Of a stretch of 64,000 nucleotides of DNA, positions 43,986-58,320 are shown in pieces; within the stretch, counting starts at the first letter, position 1; each line of letters opens with the position of its first letter. The stretch comes from Carya illinoinensis. Its lineage: Eukaryota > Streptophyta > Magnoliopsida > Fagales > Juglandaceae. The notes under the pieces are model-generated. The model worked only from the letters and a program-made list of their open reading frames with translations, had not been told where the DNA came from and did no database searches. The stretch lies in NCBI RefSeq assembly GCF_018687715.1, contig NC_056765.1, positions 12,142,001 through 12,206,000 on the forward strand, read 5' to 3'. Position numbers and translations under genes: made by a program.

Positions 43986-45324
43986 TGTTGAACCCAATGT
44001 TTCAAGATTTGTGTAATTATATATCTACACATAAATTTTGATGATAACAAATGAATTCAAAGAATAAAGAAGTCTTAAGCTCAAGTTGTCTACACAATGG
44101 AGTCAAGCACATCAAGGAAACAAGCATGAGCAAGAAGGGAACAAGTTCACATTAAAGTTATAGAGTAATGTTGTAAATCTCTTCAAAATTCGAAATTAGG
44201 ATTAATGCTCAAAATTAATATTTTATCATAAAGCATTAAAATACATTTTCCACATGTGCATGAATATTTTTGAAAATTAAATTTGAAAATTTTGAAAGAT
44301 GATTGATTGTCATCTTTTACATGTGCATGCCTTGATTAAAGGGTTGAACTTTGAAAATATTAAAGATGATTGATTGTCATCTTTCACATGTGCATATTTT
44401 ATTTGAATATTTTCAAAAGAGATTGATGCTTTTTTTGACTTATGCAAAAGGTATATGATTTTGTTTGAAAAATTTGAAAAGTAAAGTGTGCTCCTTTTGT
44501 CATATACAAAAAGTAAAAGATTAGGTTTGAATTGTTTGAAAAGGAAAGTGTGCTCGTTTTGTCATATGCAAAAAGTAAAAGATTAGGTTTGAATTTTTTG
44601 AAAATGAAAGTGTGCTCCTTTTGTCATATGCCAAAAGTAAAAGATTAAGTTTGATTTTTTTGAAAAAGTGAATGATGTTGTCTTTGACATGTGAATCTTT
44701 TTAAATTTGAATATGAAGTCTCATATGCCTATAAATAGATCATTTGAGAGTTTCACATTCACAACACCAAGAGCATACAACATTCATTCAAAGCTTTCAT
44801 TCTCTCTTCTCTAAGCATTGAGCCTTAATCCTCGTTCATTTTGAGAGATATAGTTTGCGCTGTATTGTTCTTATTTCACTCATTGAGGAGTGTTTTTTGA
44901 TAACCTACCCACTATCAGCTCTTGTATCAGAAAAAGGGTGTATATAACCCTTGTGCGTGTAGAAAGTATTCTACACGGGAAATAGTTGAATCACCATGTG
45001 TAAGGTGATTGCAAGTGTAGAGGGTGTTCTACACGGATCCTTTGTAGCGGTGTTGTTCAAAGGTATAATAGGTTTCTATCTCCACCTGAAGGAGGTTGAA
45101 TAGTGAATTTGAGAATCCTCAAGGGGTAGCTTTAGGCGAGGACGTAGACAGTGGGGCCGAACCTCGTTAACATACTGAGTTTGTTTCTCTCTTACCCTTA
45201 CTCTTTATATTTATTGTTATTTCATATTTTGTTTATATTTTATATTATATATTTGATTTATAATTGTTATTTTTTTAATACAACTCAATTCACCCCCCCT
45301 CTTGTGTTAGTCATCTGGGCAACA
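43986..45324 (+). mobile_element. Solo LTR (1339 bp) with perfect TSD AGAAA
   Basis: It starts TGTTGAACCCAATG and ends CATCTGGGCAACA, with AGAAA on both sides (43981-43985 and 45325-45329). 'attttgatgataacaaatga' near the start and 'actcaattcaccccccctct' near the end are typical of long LTRs of the SIRE/Maximus copia lineage in dicots; that assignment is from memory of the motif. A short 3-4 unit internal repeat with 'tgcaaaaagtaaaagattaggtttgaatt' lies at about 44440-44660. It is nested inside retroposon B. Confidence 0.88.
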
Positions 45325-45914
45325 AGAAAAATCTCCCAAGAGGCTCCCACTTACCTCCTCCCTACCTCCCTCCTCTTTCCTTTCCAAGTCTTTTACTTTG
45401 GTTTGTTTTGCTTGATGTTTTGAAACTAAGGCTATCTGTGATGGAGTTTGAGTTCGGCCAAGGTAACCTTTCATCTCTCTCTTCCTTTCTCCAGTCGTTG
45501 CTCCCCACTTCACTGTCTTCCTCTCACCTCCTCTCTGATTCTGTACCTACTCGTCGAAGAAGTTTGAACTACCATCAAACTGACTTAAATGGAGAAGGAG
45601 GAAGGTGCTACTGGGAAGTGGCCCACGCACAAGTAACGTGTAGTAAATGGCGGCAGTGAGGCAGCCTCCTGCTGTCGGTGAAGCAACGATGGCCTCTGCT
45701 CTTAGGGTGAGTGGCGTTGCGGTGCCACACAGAGGGCTAAGCTCTTGCAGACATGAATGGTTCTCTGTTTCAGCTAAGAAAAACATAATATTTTGTTCAG
45801 TTATGGCAGGGACAGGGCGATGTCTAGCGAGAAAATGTATAGGAAAGCTTGCTAACCTTGTGTCGGAGAATGTGCAGGAAATAAGGATCTTATGTCGGAG
45901 AAAAAAGAGGTCCA

Positions 45915-46301
45915 AGGACAACACGACTTGCAGATCTTGTGCTAGATAAAGTACAGGAAATGTGGGTTGTTAGGTTGAAAGTGGAGGTCCAGTTGTAATT
46001 CTCTAGGCGGTGCTTGAATTCCGACGTGAGCTATGGAGAAGAAATGCTTTCTCTATACTTGGTGTTCTCTGCACTTGCTTGGAGGGAGGGCACCGTACGG
46101 AAAGGGAGCACTAGGACAACACGACTTGCAAATCTTGTGCTAGAGAAAGTACAGGAAATGTGGGTTGTCAGGTAGAAAGTGGAGGTCCAGTTGTAATTCT
46201 CTAGGCGGTGCTTGAATTCCGACGTAAGCTATGGAGAAGAAATGCTTTCTCTATACTTGGCATTCTCTGCACTTGCTTGGAGGGCACCGTACGGAAAGGG
46301 A
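45915..46301 (+). repeat. Tandem duplication of about 190-197 bp in retroposon B
   Basis: The first unit is about 45915-46111 and the second about 46112-46301. Both run from 'ggacaacacgacttgca' to 'accgtacggaaagggagca'. Differences are few substitutions and a 4-bp 'gagg' indel. Confidence 0.9.
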
Positions 46302-46849
46302 GCATTAGGAAAAGAAAGAAAAAAGAGGAAGGGGGTGGCAAAAATAGAGATGAAACCTAAGGGGCCTTTCCACTTGCAAATAGGCTGGACCTTTTTTGTT
46401 TAGGCTGGATCCAAGGTGTTTTTTTTAGTCTATGTATCTTTAGTTTTTTCTGTGTATTGTGTATTTTTTTTTTTAATAATTTTCATGTATTTTCGTTTAT
46501 TTAGTTTGTTTTAGTTAGTATTAGGAAATATTATCTTTAGGACTTAAGGTCCGTAGAGTTTGTATTTCACTCCATGAGAGGGAAAGTTGTGTGGGTTGTC
46601 CTAGACGATGGTTTGAGACAGAGTTTTATCTTTCAGAAAATTAGTTTGAGGCATGTCTCTCAGACGGTTAGTCTGGAGGCATTGGATAAGACTCTATCAA
46701 CCGCAAAGAAATTTGTGAGTTGGAGAACAAGAAAATGTTAATAATTTAGCTTGTGTTTTTCATGTCAGAAGTTGTAATTGTCCATTAGTAAATGAATAAA
46801 ACAATGTTTTACTATAAAAAAGAAAAAAAGAAAAAGGAATATCAAATAA

Positions 46850-47496
46850 TTTTATTGTACACAAATTATTCATGCTTGCTTGCAATTTAGGTATTTAAAA
46901 AAAATTCATAATTATTTTAATTAAGTGTAAATAGTATAGTATGTATCAATAGATGATGTATTAACTATTTACATATAATAACATAAATTATCACATGATT
47001 TATGATTTATTATAATTGATAGTATATATTATTTTATATTTTATATAGTAAATGATAATAAATTAGATAAAAATTACATCATTAACTTATATAATTAGTA
47101 TATAAAAATAATATATTAAATTATAAAAATATTTTAAAAAACTATATATAGAATTTCATCCAGTTTAAAATTTGTAGACCCTATCACCCTGAGACTAGAT
47201 CGAATATCATCGGTCCACATATTTTGAGCCTGAGATTGACCGGTCTAAAATTCGGTTCAATCCGATCGATTTTGCTTGTTTGAACCGAATTTTTTAAGAA
47301 AAATACTATTCTTACTGCTTTCGATGTTACCATTAAAATTTTTTATTTTATTTTTAAAATTTTCTTTTTACTTAATAATTAAGTAAATATTTTTTAATAA
47401 TATTATAATTTTTTATTTTTTAAAAAAAATATTTAAAAGTATTAAAAAATTACATGTAAGAAAAGGAAAAATAAATAATTAGAATTAACGGTAGCT
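46850..47496. other. AT-rich spacer
   Basis: No gene is seen. 47160-47300 has the 'gaccggtctaaaattcggttcaatccgatcg' style also found at 39951-40202 and 59340-59460. Confidence 0.5.
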
Positions 47497-47504
47497 CCTA
47501 AAAC

Positions 47505-48315
47505 TAGGGGTGCTACCCGCACCATACGGTGCGGGGTAGGCACCCCCCCGCCCTCCGCCCCCGCATGGGGCGGATGGGGAAAATCCCCCCCGTCCCCCGC
47601 CTCCGGTGTGAGGGGGCTGGGTACCCCGTCCCGCATGACGGGGTACGGGGTGGGGGGCAGTCCGTCCGGCCCCCCGCACCCCCCTTCTCTCTCTGTTTTT
47701 CTTCTCTCTCTCTCTCTCTCTTTGCCATTTTCCCTCTACACCGTTCTCCCTCTCTCCCCCCATAGCTTGCTTGAAATGGTGCGCTCCACTGTAGCCCACG
47801 CCCACGCCTCGACGCCATAACAGCCACCGTAGCCCACGGCCACGCCCTTGCGTCGAGAGGCCATAACAGCCACCAACGCCCACGCCACGGTTCTGCGACG
47901 CCGTCCTTCCACCAACGCCCACGCCACGACGCCATAACAGCCACCGTAGCCCACAGCCATGCCCTTGCGTCGAGAGGCCATAACAGCCACCAACGCCCAC
48001 GCCACGGTTCTGCAACGCCATCCTTCCACCAACGCCCACGCCACGGTTAGACACCAGAAGAGAAGAAATGGGAAGGGGAAATCAACGGGGCTTAAACTTA
48101 TATATATATTATATATATATTATATATGATACGGGGCGGGGGAAAAACGGACCGGGGGGGGTCCGTCCCCGTCCCCCGCCCCCGCATGGGTTACAGCTTA
48201 CGGGCCGGGGGGCCAGGCCCCGGTCCTGACGATGCGGATGCCCCGCCCCGCACTATGCGGGGACGGGGCGAACGGGGCGGGGCAGCGGGTAACGGGGCCC
48301 CGCTGCCCACCCCTA
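47505..48315. mobile_element. GC-rich non-autonomous hAT-type element B (811 bp), perfect 8-bp TSD
   Basis: The ends are TAGGGGTGCTACCCGC and, reverse-complemented, TAGGGGTGGGCAGCGGGG, the same termini as element A but in the opposite orientation. CCTAAAAC is duplicated at 47497-47504 and 48316-48323. The GC-rich arms are conserved with element A, but the interior is different and contains a tandem repeat (47812-48050). ORFs of up to 189 codons here are low-complexity by-products of the repeats. Confidence 0.92.
47812..48050. repeat. About 122-bp tandem repeat inside hAT element B
   Basis: There are two units with 'acgccataacagccaccgta', 'ttgcgtcgagaggccataac' and 'caacgcccacgccacg'. Shorter 'cccacgcc' words are repeated within each unit. 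Its origin is unknown; element A has nothing like it. Confidence 0.85.
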
Positions 48316-48323
48316 CCTAAAAC

Positions 48324-49689
48324 GGTGGGTGTAGACCCACCCAATCAAAAAGTGATACATGTCATATTATTGACCGCCAATATTTATTTATTTATTTATT
48401 ATTATTATTATTATTTTAAATACACAATCCACATCAACATAAAGAGTAAAATGAATTTTAAAATTCAATAAAAAAAATATCTGAAATATTTATTAAGGGC
48501 TATTTGGAGTTGTGGTAAGAGTCTTAAAAAGTATTTAAATATTCTTAAAAACTCTTTAATAAAAAAATTAGATCGTTTGAGTATTATACATTAAATTATT
48601 TTTAATCTCAAATAAACTAAAAAATACATTTGAGGAAACGTACTTTTCAGGATAATGTGGAACATAATTCAAAGTTTAAAAAGACTGTCAATGGACGAAT
48701 ATATTCATACAACTTTAAGATAATTACAACTTTCAAATTTTTAAAAATATAATCATAATTTTTAAAAATTCAAATAATCTTCATTTCTACCTCAAAATGT
48801 ACTTTTTAATTTGTTTTCAAATAAACGTAAGATGTTTGAAAGTACTTTAAACATATAATTATCAAACACTAAATAACTTTTTAATAGTAAAATTTATTAT
48901 TTAAGTTATAAGATATCAATCCTAAATTTATAAGTTATATTTTCTACTACAATCTCAAACATGCACTAAAGCTATCCTTAATATTCCTTAAACAGTAATT
49001 TGGAAAGGTGCAAACTCTTGCAATCTAAACAGTAATTTTTCCTTTGTTAAGAAGAATTATTACGTATTTATAAAGAGATTATACGAAAATAAATTTATAA
49101 ACTGATAAAATTTTATACGATATGTTTGATCTATTTTATAATAAAAATAATTTAATAATCTAATATATCACATCAAATAATATTAATTTATAAATTTATT
49201 TTTATAGAATATATTCATGATTAAAACGTTTCTATTGTTAAATACATAGCCAAACTGTACATAACACCTAAAAAACCATCGTTAGAATTACGGATGCCAC
49301 ATTAATCACTATGTTTTGATTAGTGTTAAACTGATTGGAAGACAAGTGATAAACAGATTCTTTGAAAAATATTTTTAGTATTTCGTCAGTCCATTGTAAT
49401 ATAAATTGAATAAATAATTTTTTTTTAACTTTTTAAAATAAATGATCATTTTAACAGATAAAAATAGATAAATTTTTAATCTACAAAAAGTCTGACAAAA
49501 GTTAATTATAAATTAGATAATTCAAATCTATTTTATAAAAAAAGTGTTTACAATCAATTTTTTTTAAATCCTATTTCTAAACCAAGTATTTCTCTCCTTT
49601 TTTTAATTATTTAATTTACATTCTAACCAAAACATAGGGCTAATATTTGGATTTGAGAGAGTTTTGGTACAACACAAGCTATCCACACC
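48324..49689. other. AT-rich spacer with a MITE
   Basis: No gene. It contains the inverted-repeat element at 48494-48973; the remainder is AT-rich without recognisable homology. Confidence 0.5.
48494..48973. mobile_element. TIR element, family with 51358-52003
   Basis: The left end 'gggctatttggagttgtggtaagag' and the reverse complement of the right end ('tagtgcatgtttgagattgtagtagaa') are inverted repeats. The interior word 'aacactaaataactttttaatagtaaaatttatt' recurs in the related elements at 51890-51930 and 52735-52770. No coding signal. Confidence 0.6.
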
Positions 49690-49966
49690 CGTCTCCACAT
49701 TGCATAATTCTCACAAGCTCATCAAGGCACCAGTTGAAAGAAGTATGGCTTTGAGAAAATACCATTGATTTGCGAATCGAATTGAGTAGTTTGGTAGAGA
49801 TGTTTTCCTGTTTTTAAAGCATATCATCGTCTGGTAGAGATGTTTTCCTGTTTTTAAAGCATATCATCGTCTTGAAAGGTGAGAATTCTAACTCACATCA
49901 AGGCAAAATAGAGGGAATCGATGAAGGTCTTGGAGTATCTTCATCTCTAAATTTCAAGAAAAGATC
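49690..49966 (-). pseudogene. Relic TIR-domain exon of a TNL gene
   Basis: The minus strand is a decayed copy of the TIR exon at 36300-36050: 'gatcttttcttgaaatttagagatgaagatac' parallels the FLSFRGEDT codons, and 'ctactcaattcgattcgcaaatc' parallels the LLNAIRGS codons. It has stops, frame changes and a perfect 40-bp tandem duplication (49792-49831 and 49832-49871). No NBS or LRR follows, so it is an isolated relic. Confidence 0.78.
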
Positions 49967-50380
49967 ATAATACAAGTAAGGACAAGTCTTAAATGCACGA
50001 ATATCAAGCAAGACTTTTCTTAAAGAAGTAGATTCCATTAAGAACAATGAAGTCTATTTTTTTTACAAATGACATGCATAAAAGTTATACACATGTATAT
50101 ATTATTATTCTATTAAAATAGAAATAGACTAATGAAAAGGAGACAAACCTTGCGAGCTAACTGATCAAGTAAATTGAGGGGAAAATAGTTAATAAACATC
50201 TATTAAGGCAAAAATATTTCAAGGCAAATTACAGCAAATAATGTTGGATTACTTATCCAAAATAGTTCATTTTGATGAAAAATATCTAAATTTTGAAGTG
50301 GGTATATGGCTCAAAAAAACAAAGTGGTCGTCCAGTTCTAACTCTAGCATCCGTTTCAAGTTCTGTCTCGTAGTGATAGT
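49967..50380. other. AT-rich spacer
   Basis: No gene or repeat of note seen. Confidence 0.5.
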
Positions 50381-50521
50381 CACTACAAAAAAATTAAGCA
50401 GTTATTATCACTTATTTCATACGAAAATAACTATTTCTTATTAAAACAAGCTCATTTTAATAAAAAAATAATCATTTTTATAAGAAATTAGTGACAATAA
50501 TTATCTAATTTTCTTGTAGTG
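50381..50521. mobile_element. 141-bp CACTA MITE with 3-bp TSD AGT
   Basis: It starts CACTACAAAAAAATTAAGCAG and ends CTAATTTTCTTGTAGTG, with AGT at 50378-50380 and 50522-50524. Perfect CACTA ends and a 3-bp duplication are diagnostic of the superfamily. The body is a near-palindrome built of 'gaaataa' and 'ttatttc' words. It needs transposase from elsewhere. Confidence 0.88.
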
Positions 50522-50524
50522 AGT

Positions 50525-51240
50525 TTATCCTCTTATTGGATCATAGGTTTAGCAGAAGCTACAAATGAGTAAAGAAACCAAAGCCAAAGAGTTTCTCAGA
50601 GCTAACAAGAGAGAGAAGTTTTCTTTCTTTTATTCTTTTATGGACAAGATTATAAACATTATAATAAAACTAAAATATAGTACAAATTAACCCTGAGAGA
50701 GGGGACTACTACAAGTATCCCAAACAAGCTAATACACAGCAATAAAATAAAAACAAAGTGAGAAATGGCTACAAGAAGCTGATCCATGTTTTCTGGCTTG
50801 GTGCCAAGAAATAGTCACCACGCTCCGTAAAATCTCGATTGAGGTAAATGCTGTAGAACACCAAGCCAAAGTTGTCGGGATGCGAACAAAGACTGCGAAG
50901 GTGGTTGGCGACACGTGGTTCGTGCCGGCACTGGCGCGCACGCGAGGAACACGAGTTAGTCAAAAAATAGATCTGACCGACTGGGTTGATGGAGTATGAA
51001 TCGCGTACCCCCAAGTATAACACGTTGTAGTGTTGCAATTATAATACTAGAGGGGTGTGTAGCCCGAGAACCCCGGTAAAAAAATAAAAATGATTTATTT
51101 ATTTATATTCTTAAATATTTTTTAAAAAATAAAAAAATTCACAACATTATTAAAAAATATTTTTTTAATTACTAAGTAAAAAAAATAACATTTAAGAGAC
51201 AAATTCAAATTTGGATCCTAAAGTATTTCTAATAATATTA
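50525..51240. other. Unassigned non-coding stretch
   Basis: 50540-51080 has a more balanced base composition than its surroundings and a C-rich end ('agaaccccggt'). Two overlapping minus-strand ORFs (70 and 89 codons) show no recognisable domain. It might be an LTR or retroposon remnant; I found no boundaries. Confidence 0.35.
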
Positions 51241-51357
51241 AGGCTATGTTTAAGATTATTGTCGAAGGTCTTGAAAAGTGCTTAAATAGCACTAAAAGTC
51301 CTTTAATAATAAATATAAAATGTTTAGATATTCCATATAGAAGTACTTTTTAGGTCT

Positions 51358-52003
51358 AAGGGCCTGTTTAGAATTCTGGTGGGAAGTCTAAAAAATGCGG
51401 TAGAACGGTATAAAGTATTTATATGACAAAATTTATCCGTTTTATAGTTTTACATTAAAGTACTTATAAACTAAGAAAAAGCAAAAAATTACTTTTCAAC
51501 AAAAGCACCAAAGTGATGCTTTTTGTCAGAAGTACTTCAGAAAAAGTAATCCCTATTTTATCGTGCTATGTACATTACGAAATGACTCTCATCATTTTAG
51601 CACAATGAAAACTTTGCCAATCTATATTTTTTATTATTTTCGTATAATCTACTCAAGATTTTGCCCATCAATATTTTTCACTTTTCTCCTATCACTTATG
51701 TATCGTTGAAGAAATTTTCTTTTTCATTATAATTATTGAAAAATCTATTAGACTATTTTTGTTATTATTTTATTATAATATTTTATTTTTATCAAGTATA
51801 TGCCCTTTTATGTCATTTTTATGTTAAAAAGTACTTTTTAAATTTGTTTCCAAATAAATTAATATGTTTAAAAGTGCTATAGACATACAGATCCCAAACA
51901 ATAAATAGCTTTTTTAATAGTAGAGCTTATTGCATTAAGCTCTAAGTTATAAACTTTAAATTAAAAATAATATTTTCTACCACAACTCTAAACATGCACT
52001 AAA
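51358..52003. mobile_element. TIR element, about 640 bp
   Basis: The left end 'gggcctgtttagaattctggtggg' pairs with the reverse complement of the right end ('tagtgcatgtttagagttgtggtag'). The right 150 bp are closely similar to 52680-52835 ('cagatcccaaacaataaatagct', 'attaagctctaagttataa'), which is the right part of another copy. A start of a further copy lies at 51240-51350. Confidence 0.65.
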
Positions 52004-52559
52004 TAAGTTAGAAACTACGTTAGAGAATTTGATGCTTTTTCACCAATGTACTTTTCATTATACCGAAAAATGTGGGTATAAATTTATCAAAAGATGAAAA
52101 TGCTTCTATAATTTTTAGTAATTACATATTTTAACTTTTAGGATTCCTCTAAACTCAACAACTCTCACTCTCGTTTCTCTCTCCTTCCTTTAATGGGTAT
52201 GCATGAAATATTTAATCATGCACATTCGTCGCTCATATGCACTATTAAGAGAATATTTAGAAATTGAAAAAATAGATGGAAGATATTAGATCATATGCCA
52301 AATTTTTCTTATGATAAGTAAGTTAAAAATGTCATGGTATCTATGACTATTTATAATTTTATTTAAACTTATGCATTAAATGATATTGAGTTCAAGTCAT
52401 ACGATGACAATGAGAATTATCTACCTTTAGGAAGCATGGAGAATGAAGAAGCAGAAGATTACTCAAACATACAACAATAAAAAATATCCAATGAAAATAT
52501 TATCAATATTGAGCGTGATTATATTGCTCTTTATATTATGCATCGCTAAAGAGAATTTT

Positions 52560-52841
52560 TTCATTATAATTACTGAAAAATCTATTAGACTATTTTCTTT
52601 GATATTTTATAATAATATTTGATTTCTATCAAATATATGCCATTTTGTGGCATTTCTACCTCAAAAAGTGCTTTTTAAATTCGTTTCTAAACAAATCTAA
52701 TATGTTTAAAAATGTTTTAGACATACGGATCCTAAACAATAAATAGGTTTTTAATAGTAGAGCTTATTACATTAAACTCTAAGTTATAAGCCTTAAGCTA
52801 AAAGTAATATTTCCACCACAACCCCAAACATGCTCTAAGTC
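52560..52841. mobile_element. Partial copy of the same TIR family
   Basis: It matches 51720-51995 through 'ttttattgtaatttctgaaaaatctattagact'-like and 'caaacaataaatagg' words and ends 'caccacaaccccaaacatgctctaag'. The left arm is missing. Confidence 0.6.
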
Positions 52842-52914
52842 ATGTCATTTGTGAATATGCATTTTTGCAATATATTTGTGAATAAATCATGTCTATATCT
52901 TTTTATTGGTACCA

Positions 52915-53128
52915 GGTATTTAAGAATAGCGTCGCAACTAATCCCAGGATGCATAGGTTTTTGGCAAGGTGTTTCCCGCAAGTATATCTAATATAATTCA
53001 AAGGGAAAATCTCTTAATCCAATGACTTGGAAATTATTTGCATACAAGAGGATTCAAACCTTAGATCTTGAAGGGAATATACCACCAAAACCAAGACATT
53101 TACCACTTGAACCAACCCCTAGGGATTT
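52915..53128 (-). mobile_element. tRNA-derived SINE (minus strand)
   Basis: On the minus strand it starts near 53128 with CCTAGGGGTTGG and has an A-box-like TGGTTCAAGTGG (53114-53103) and a perfect B-box GGTTTGAATCC (53060-53050), spaced as in tRNA promoters. About 140 bp of unrelated body follows. No target duplication was identified. Confidence 0.55.
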
Positions 53129-53156
53129 CTTGTTTATATTAGAATGTGTTGACATA

Positions 53157-53340
53157 AGGAACCCCAAGGGGTGTGGCGTAGTGGTCAGATAGGACTTTAG
53201 GGCAAGCCCTATAACTCCAACCTCCTCAATTTGAGACTTTGAGTAGCCACTATGTACATTTAAAGTTATCAGATTAAGAGAATTTAATTGGCCATTGAAT
53301 TATTTAATGTGCATTTACGAGAAATTTTTTTCCACGGGCT
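53157..53340 (+). mobile_element. tRNA-derived SINE (plus strand)
   Basis: It contains an A-box TGGCGTAGTGGTC at 53173-53185 after AGGGGTG, a degenerate B-box around 53235, and a 'gtagccactatgtaca' body typical of plant SINEs. It lies head-to-head with the SINE at 52915-53128. Confidence 0.5.
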
Positions 53341-53389
53341 TATAAACTTCTGGATTTAGTCGAGAGCTTGTTTCTAGACATTTAGCTAT

Positions 53390-53577
53390 CATTTAGATAG
53401 TGAGTTGAGATAAGAGTTAAAACTTTAATAAAATTTTGTTAAAATATTTATTTTGAATATTATTATTTTAGAATTTGAAAAAATTGCATTGTTTAATATA
53501 TTTTATGTAAAAATTTAATAAAGTTATCATAATGAAACGAAATGAGATGAAATCCTTCTTGTATCCAAATAGGGCAT
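53390..53577. mobile_element. AT-rich MITE (GTTTGGAT family)
   Basis: It runs from 'catttagatagtgagttgag' to 'cttcttgtatccaaatag' with the family core ('attattattttagaatttgaaaaaattg', 'tgaaacgaaatgagatgaaat'). Confidence 0.65.
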
Positions 53578-53809
53578 TTAAAGAAAAAAAGAGTTATAAA
53601 ATAGTTATAAAAGAATTACAAGTTGATCATTTTCCTTTACCATGTCATACTTCAATACCAACAATGCGTTTGATATGTAAAAAACGAGACTTGCAAATTA
53701 CAAACAGATTTTTCTTTCCATGGCTATTAGCGCCTATTTCTGTTAGAGTTTTTAGTACCTTTAAAACAAACGGAGCCATCCCATTTCTCATATATATGTG
53801 CATGCAGGT

Positions 53810-54692
53810 GGAACCGCTGTATTGTTTTGCTTACAGGTGTGAGTCATTCATTGATTATTTCCATGGTAAAGCTCTCTTCATGGTTTGAGGACTACGTTTA
53901 CCTAATCATTGAAGTTCACACATTTTGGTTTCATATCTTTCACACAAATCTCCCCGACTTAGTTTTCTATGATTTTGGAGGGAAAACAAATGGCTTTCTC
54001 ATGACAAGTATGTTGTGTATAGATGATGAATAAAACAACTCAATTATCTGTGCAGAAATAAAATAAGAAAAATTGAAAAATAAAATATGTATGTTATGTG
54101 GTGTGAGATACTGGTAACATAACCCAAAATTTCTTTAGGGCGGTTGGAAAGTAGTCTCTGTTAAAACATGTGAAGTTTCTTCCAGACAGGCATCAGGGAT
54201 TCGGGGTATTACAGAGCAATTGAATGGTTTCAAGTACTGTACCTATTTTAAAATTGTTTTAACTCCTTTCTTTTAGTAAAATTGGATTACAATGTACAAG
54301 CCACAGCCATAAAAGAAATAAGGCTCAGAGAACATAGCCTTCTTTTATCCATACCAACCTACAGTGACTACTGGATTCCCGTAAACACTGAATTCAGCAA
54401 CTTCCCAATACAACATCTCAAGACATGGAGATGGTTGTACTACTTCCGTGCATACCAATCTTAAGTGGTTACTGCCAATTCACCTACTTGGAAAGGGGAA
54501 AGAAGGTAATGCGAACAAACTGCCAATCCACCATCTCAAGACATGGAGGGGAGAAGATATCTCCCTAAATGCTCTGCTTATACTAAAGTTTATTACATGT
54601 AATATATATTCTCACTCCAAACCAAAATCTCAATCTTTTAATTTGAACTTTGGTGAACCAAACTAGGGGAAAGAGGATAGGTATTGCCAAGC
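53810..54692 (-). other. MPK13 downstream flank, source of the duplicated segment
   Basis: This is the 3' UTR and intergenic DNA of the MAP kinase gene. 53820-54660 is matched in order by 29020-30230. It has no solo LTR, in contrast to the copy at 29391-29790. No independent gene is seen. Confidence 0.75.
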
Positions 54693-58086
<3,394 letters not shown>

Positions 58087-58320
58087 CTCTCTCTCTGGTT
58101 GAAGAAATAAAAAAGGGAAAGCTTTGTCGCACTCTTTCACAGTCTTTCTCACACAAACACTGACACACCGAGGAATGAGTGAAGCTTTCAAAGAGGGAGG
58201 GGAAGAAAAGTAAGCAGTGGGGGGGAAAGGTGGGAAGGGATTTTTGCGAGTAGGGACGCGGACAAAACACGGGCCATTTGACAATTGCCTGGAATTTCAA
58301 ATTTGAATGCCAATTCTCTC
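58087..58320 (-). promoter_or_regulatory. MPK13 5' UTR and proximal promoter (approximate)
   Basis: Upstream of the start codon the minus strand is CT-rich ('ccaccttTCCCCCCCACTGC'-type and 'cctccctctttg'), common for plant 5' UTRs. No confident TATA box was identified. The limits are nominal. Confidence 0.35.

Larger units (their letters stand above)
43914..46837 (+). mobile_element. Non-autonomous retroposon B with 12-bp TSD, split by a solo LTR
   Basis: The 12-bp sequence AATATCAAATAA is duplicated perfectly at 43902-43913 and 46838-46849. The right end is an A-rich tail ('ataaaaaagaaaaaaagaaaaagg'-type). The 5' end has 'attagggttttagagggagaggctctcacc', similar in style to retroposon A. 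Without the nested solo LTR and its duplication the element is about 1.58 kb, close to A. It holds a tandem duplication at 45915-46301 and no reverse transcriptase. It inserted 80 bp from retroposon A in the opposite orientation. Confidence 0.85.

Noticed and set aside
45547..45949. 125-codon minus and 100-codon plus ORFs
   Set aside because: They lie inside retroposon B, are open on both strands and have no recognisable domain.
47485..48054. 189-codon minus-strand ORF and overlapping 143- and 102-codon ORFs
   Set aside because: They lie wholly in the GC-rich hAT element B and its tandem repeat. Gly/Val/Trp-rich repetitive reading exists in several frames at once, a composition artefact.
53166..53240. 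Functional tRNA gene
   Set aside because: An A-box is present, but the B-box is degenerate and the sequence cannot fold as a complete cloverleaf. A SINE head is the better reading.
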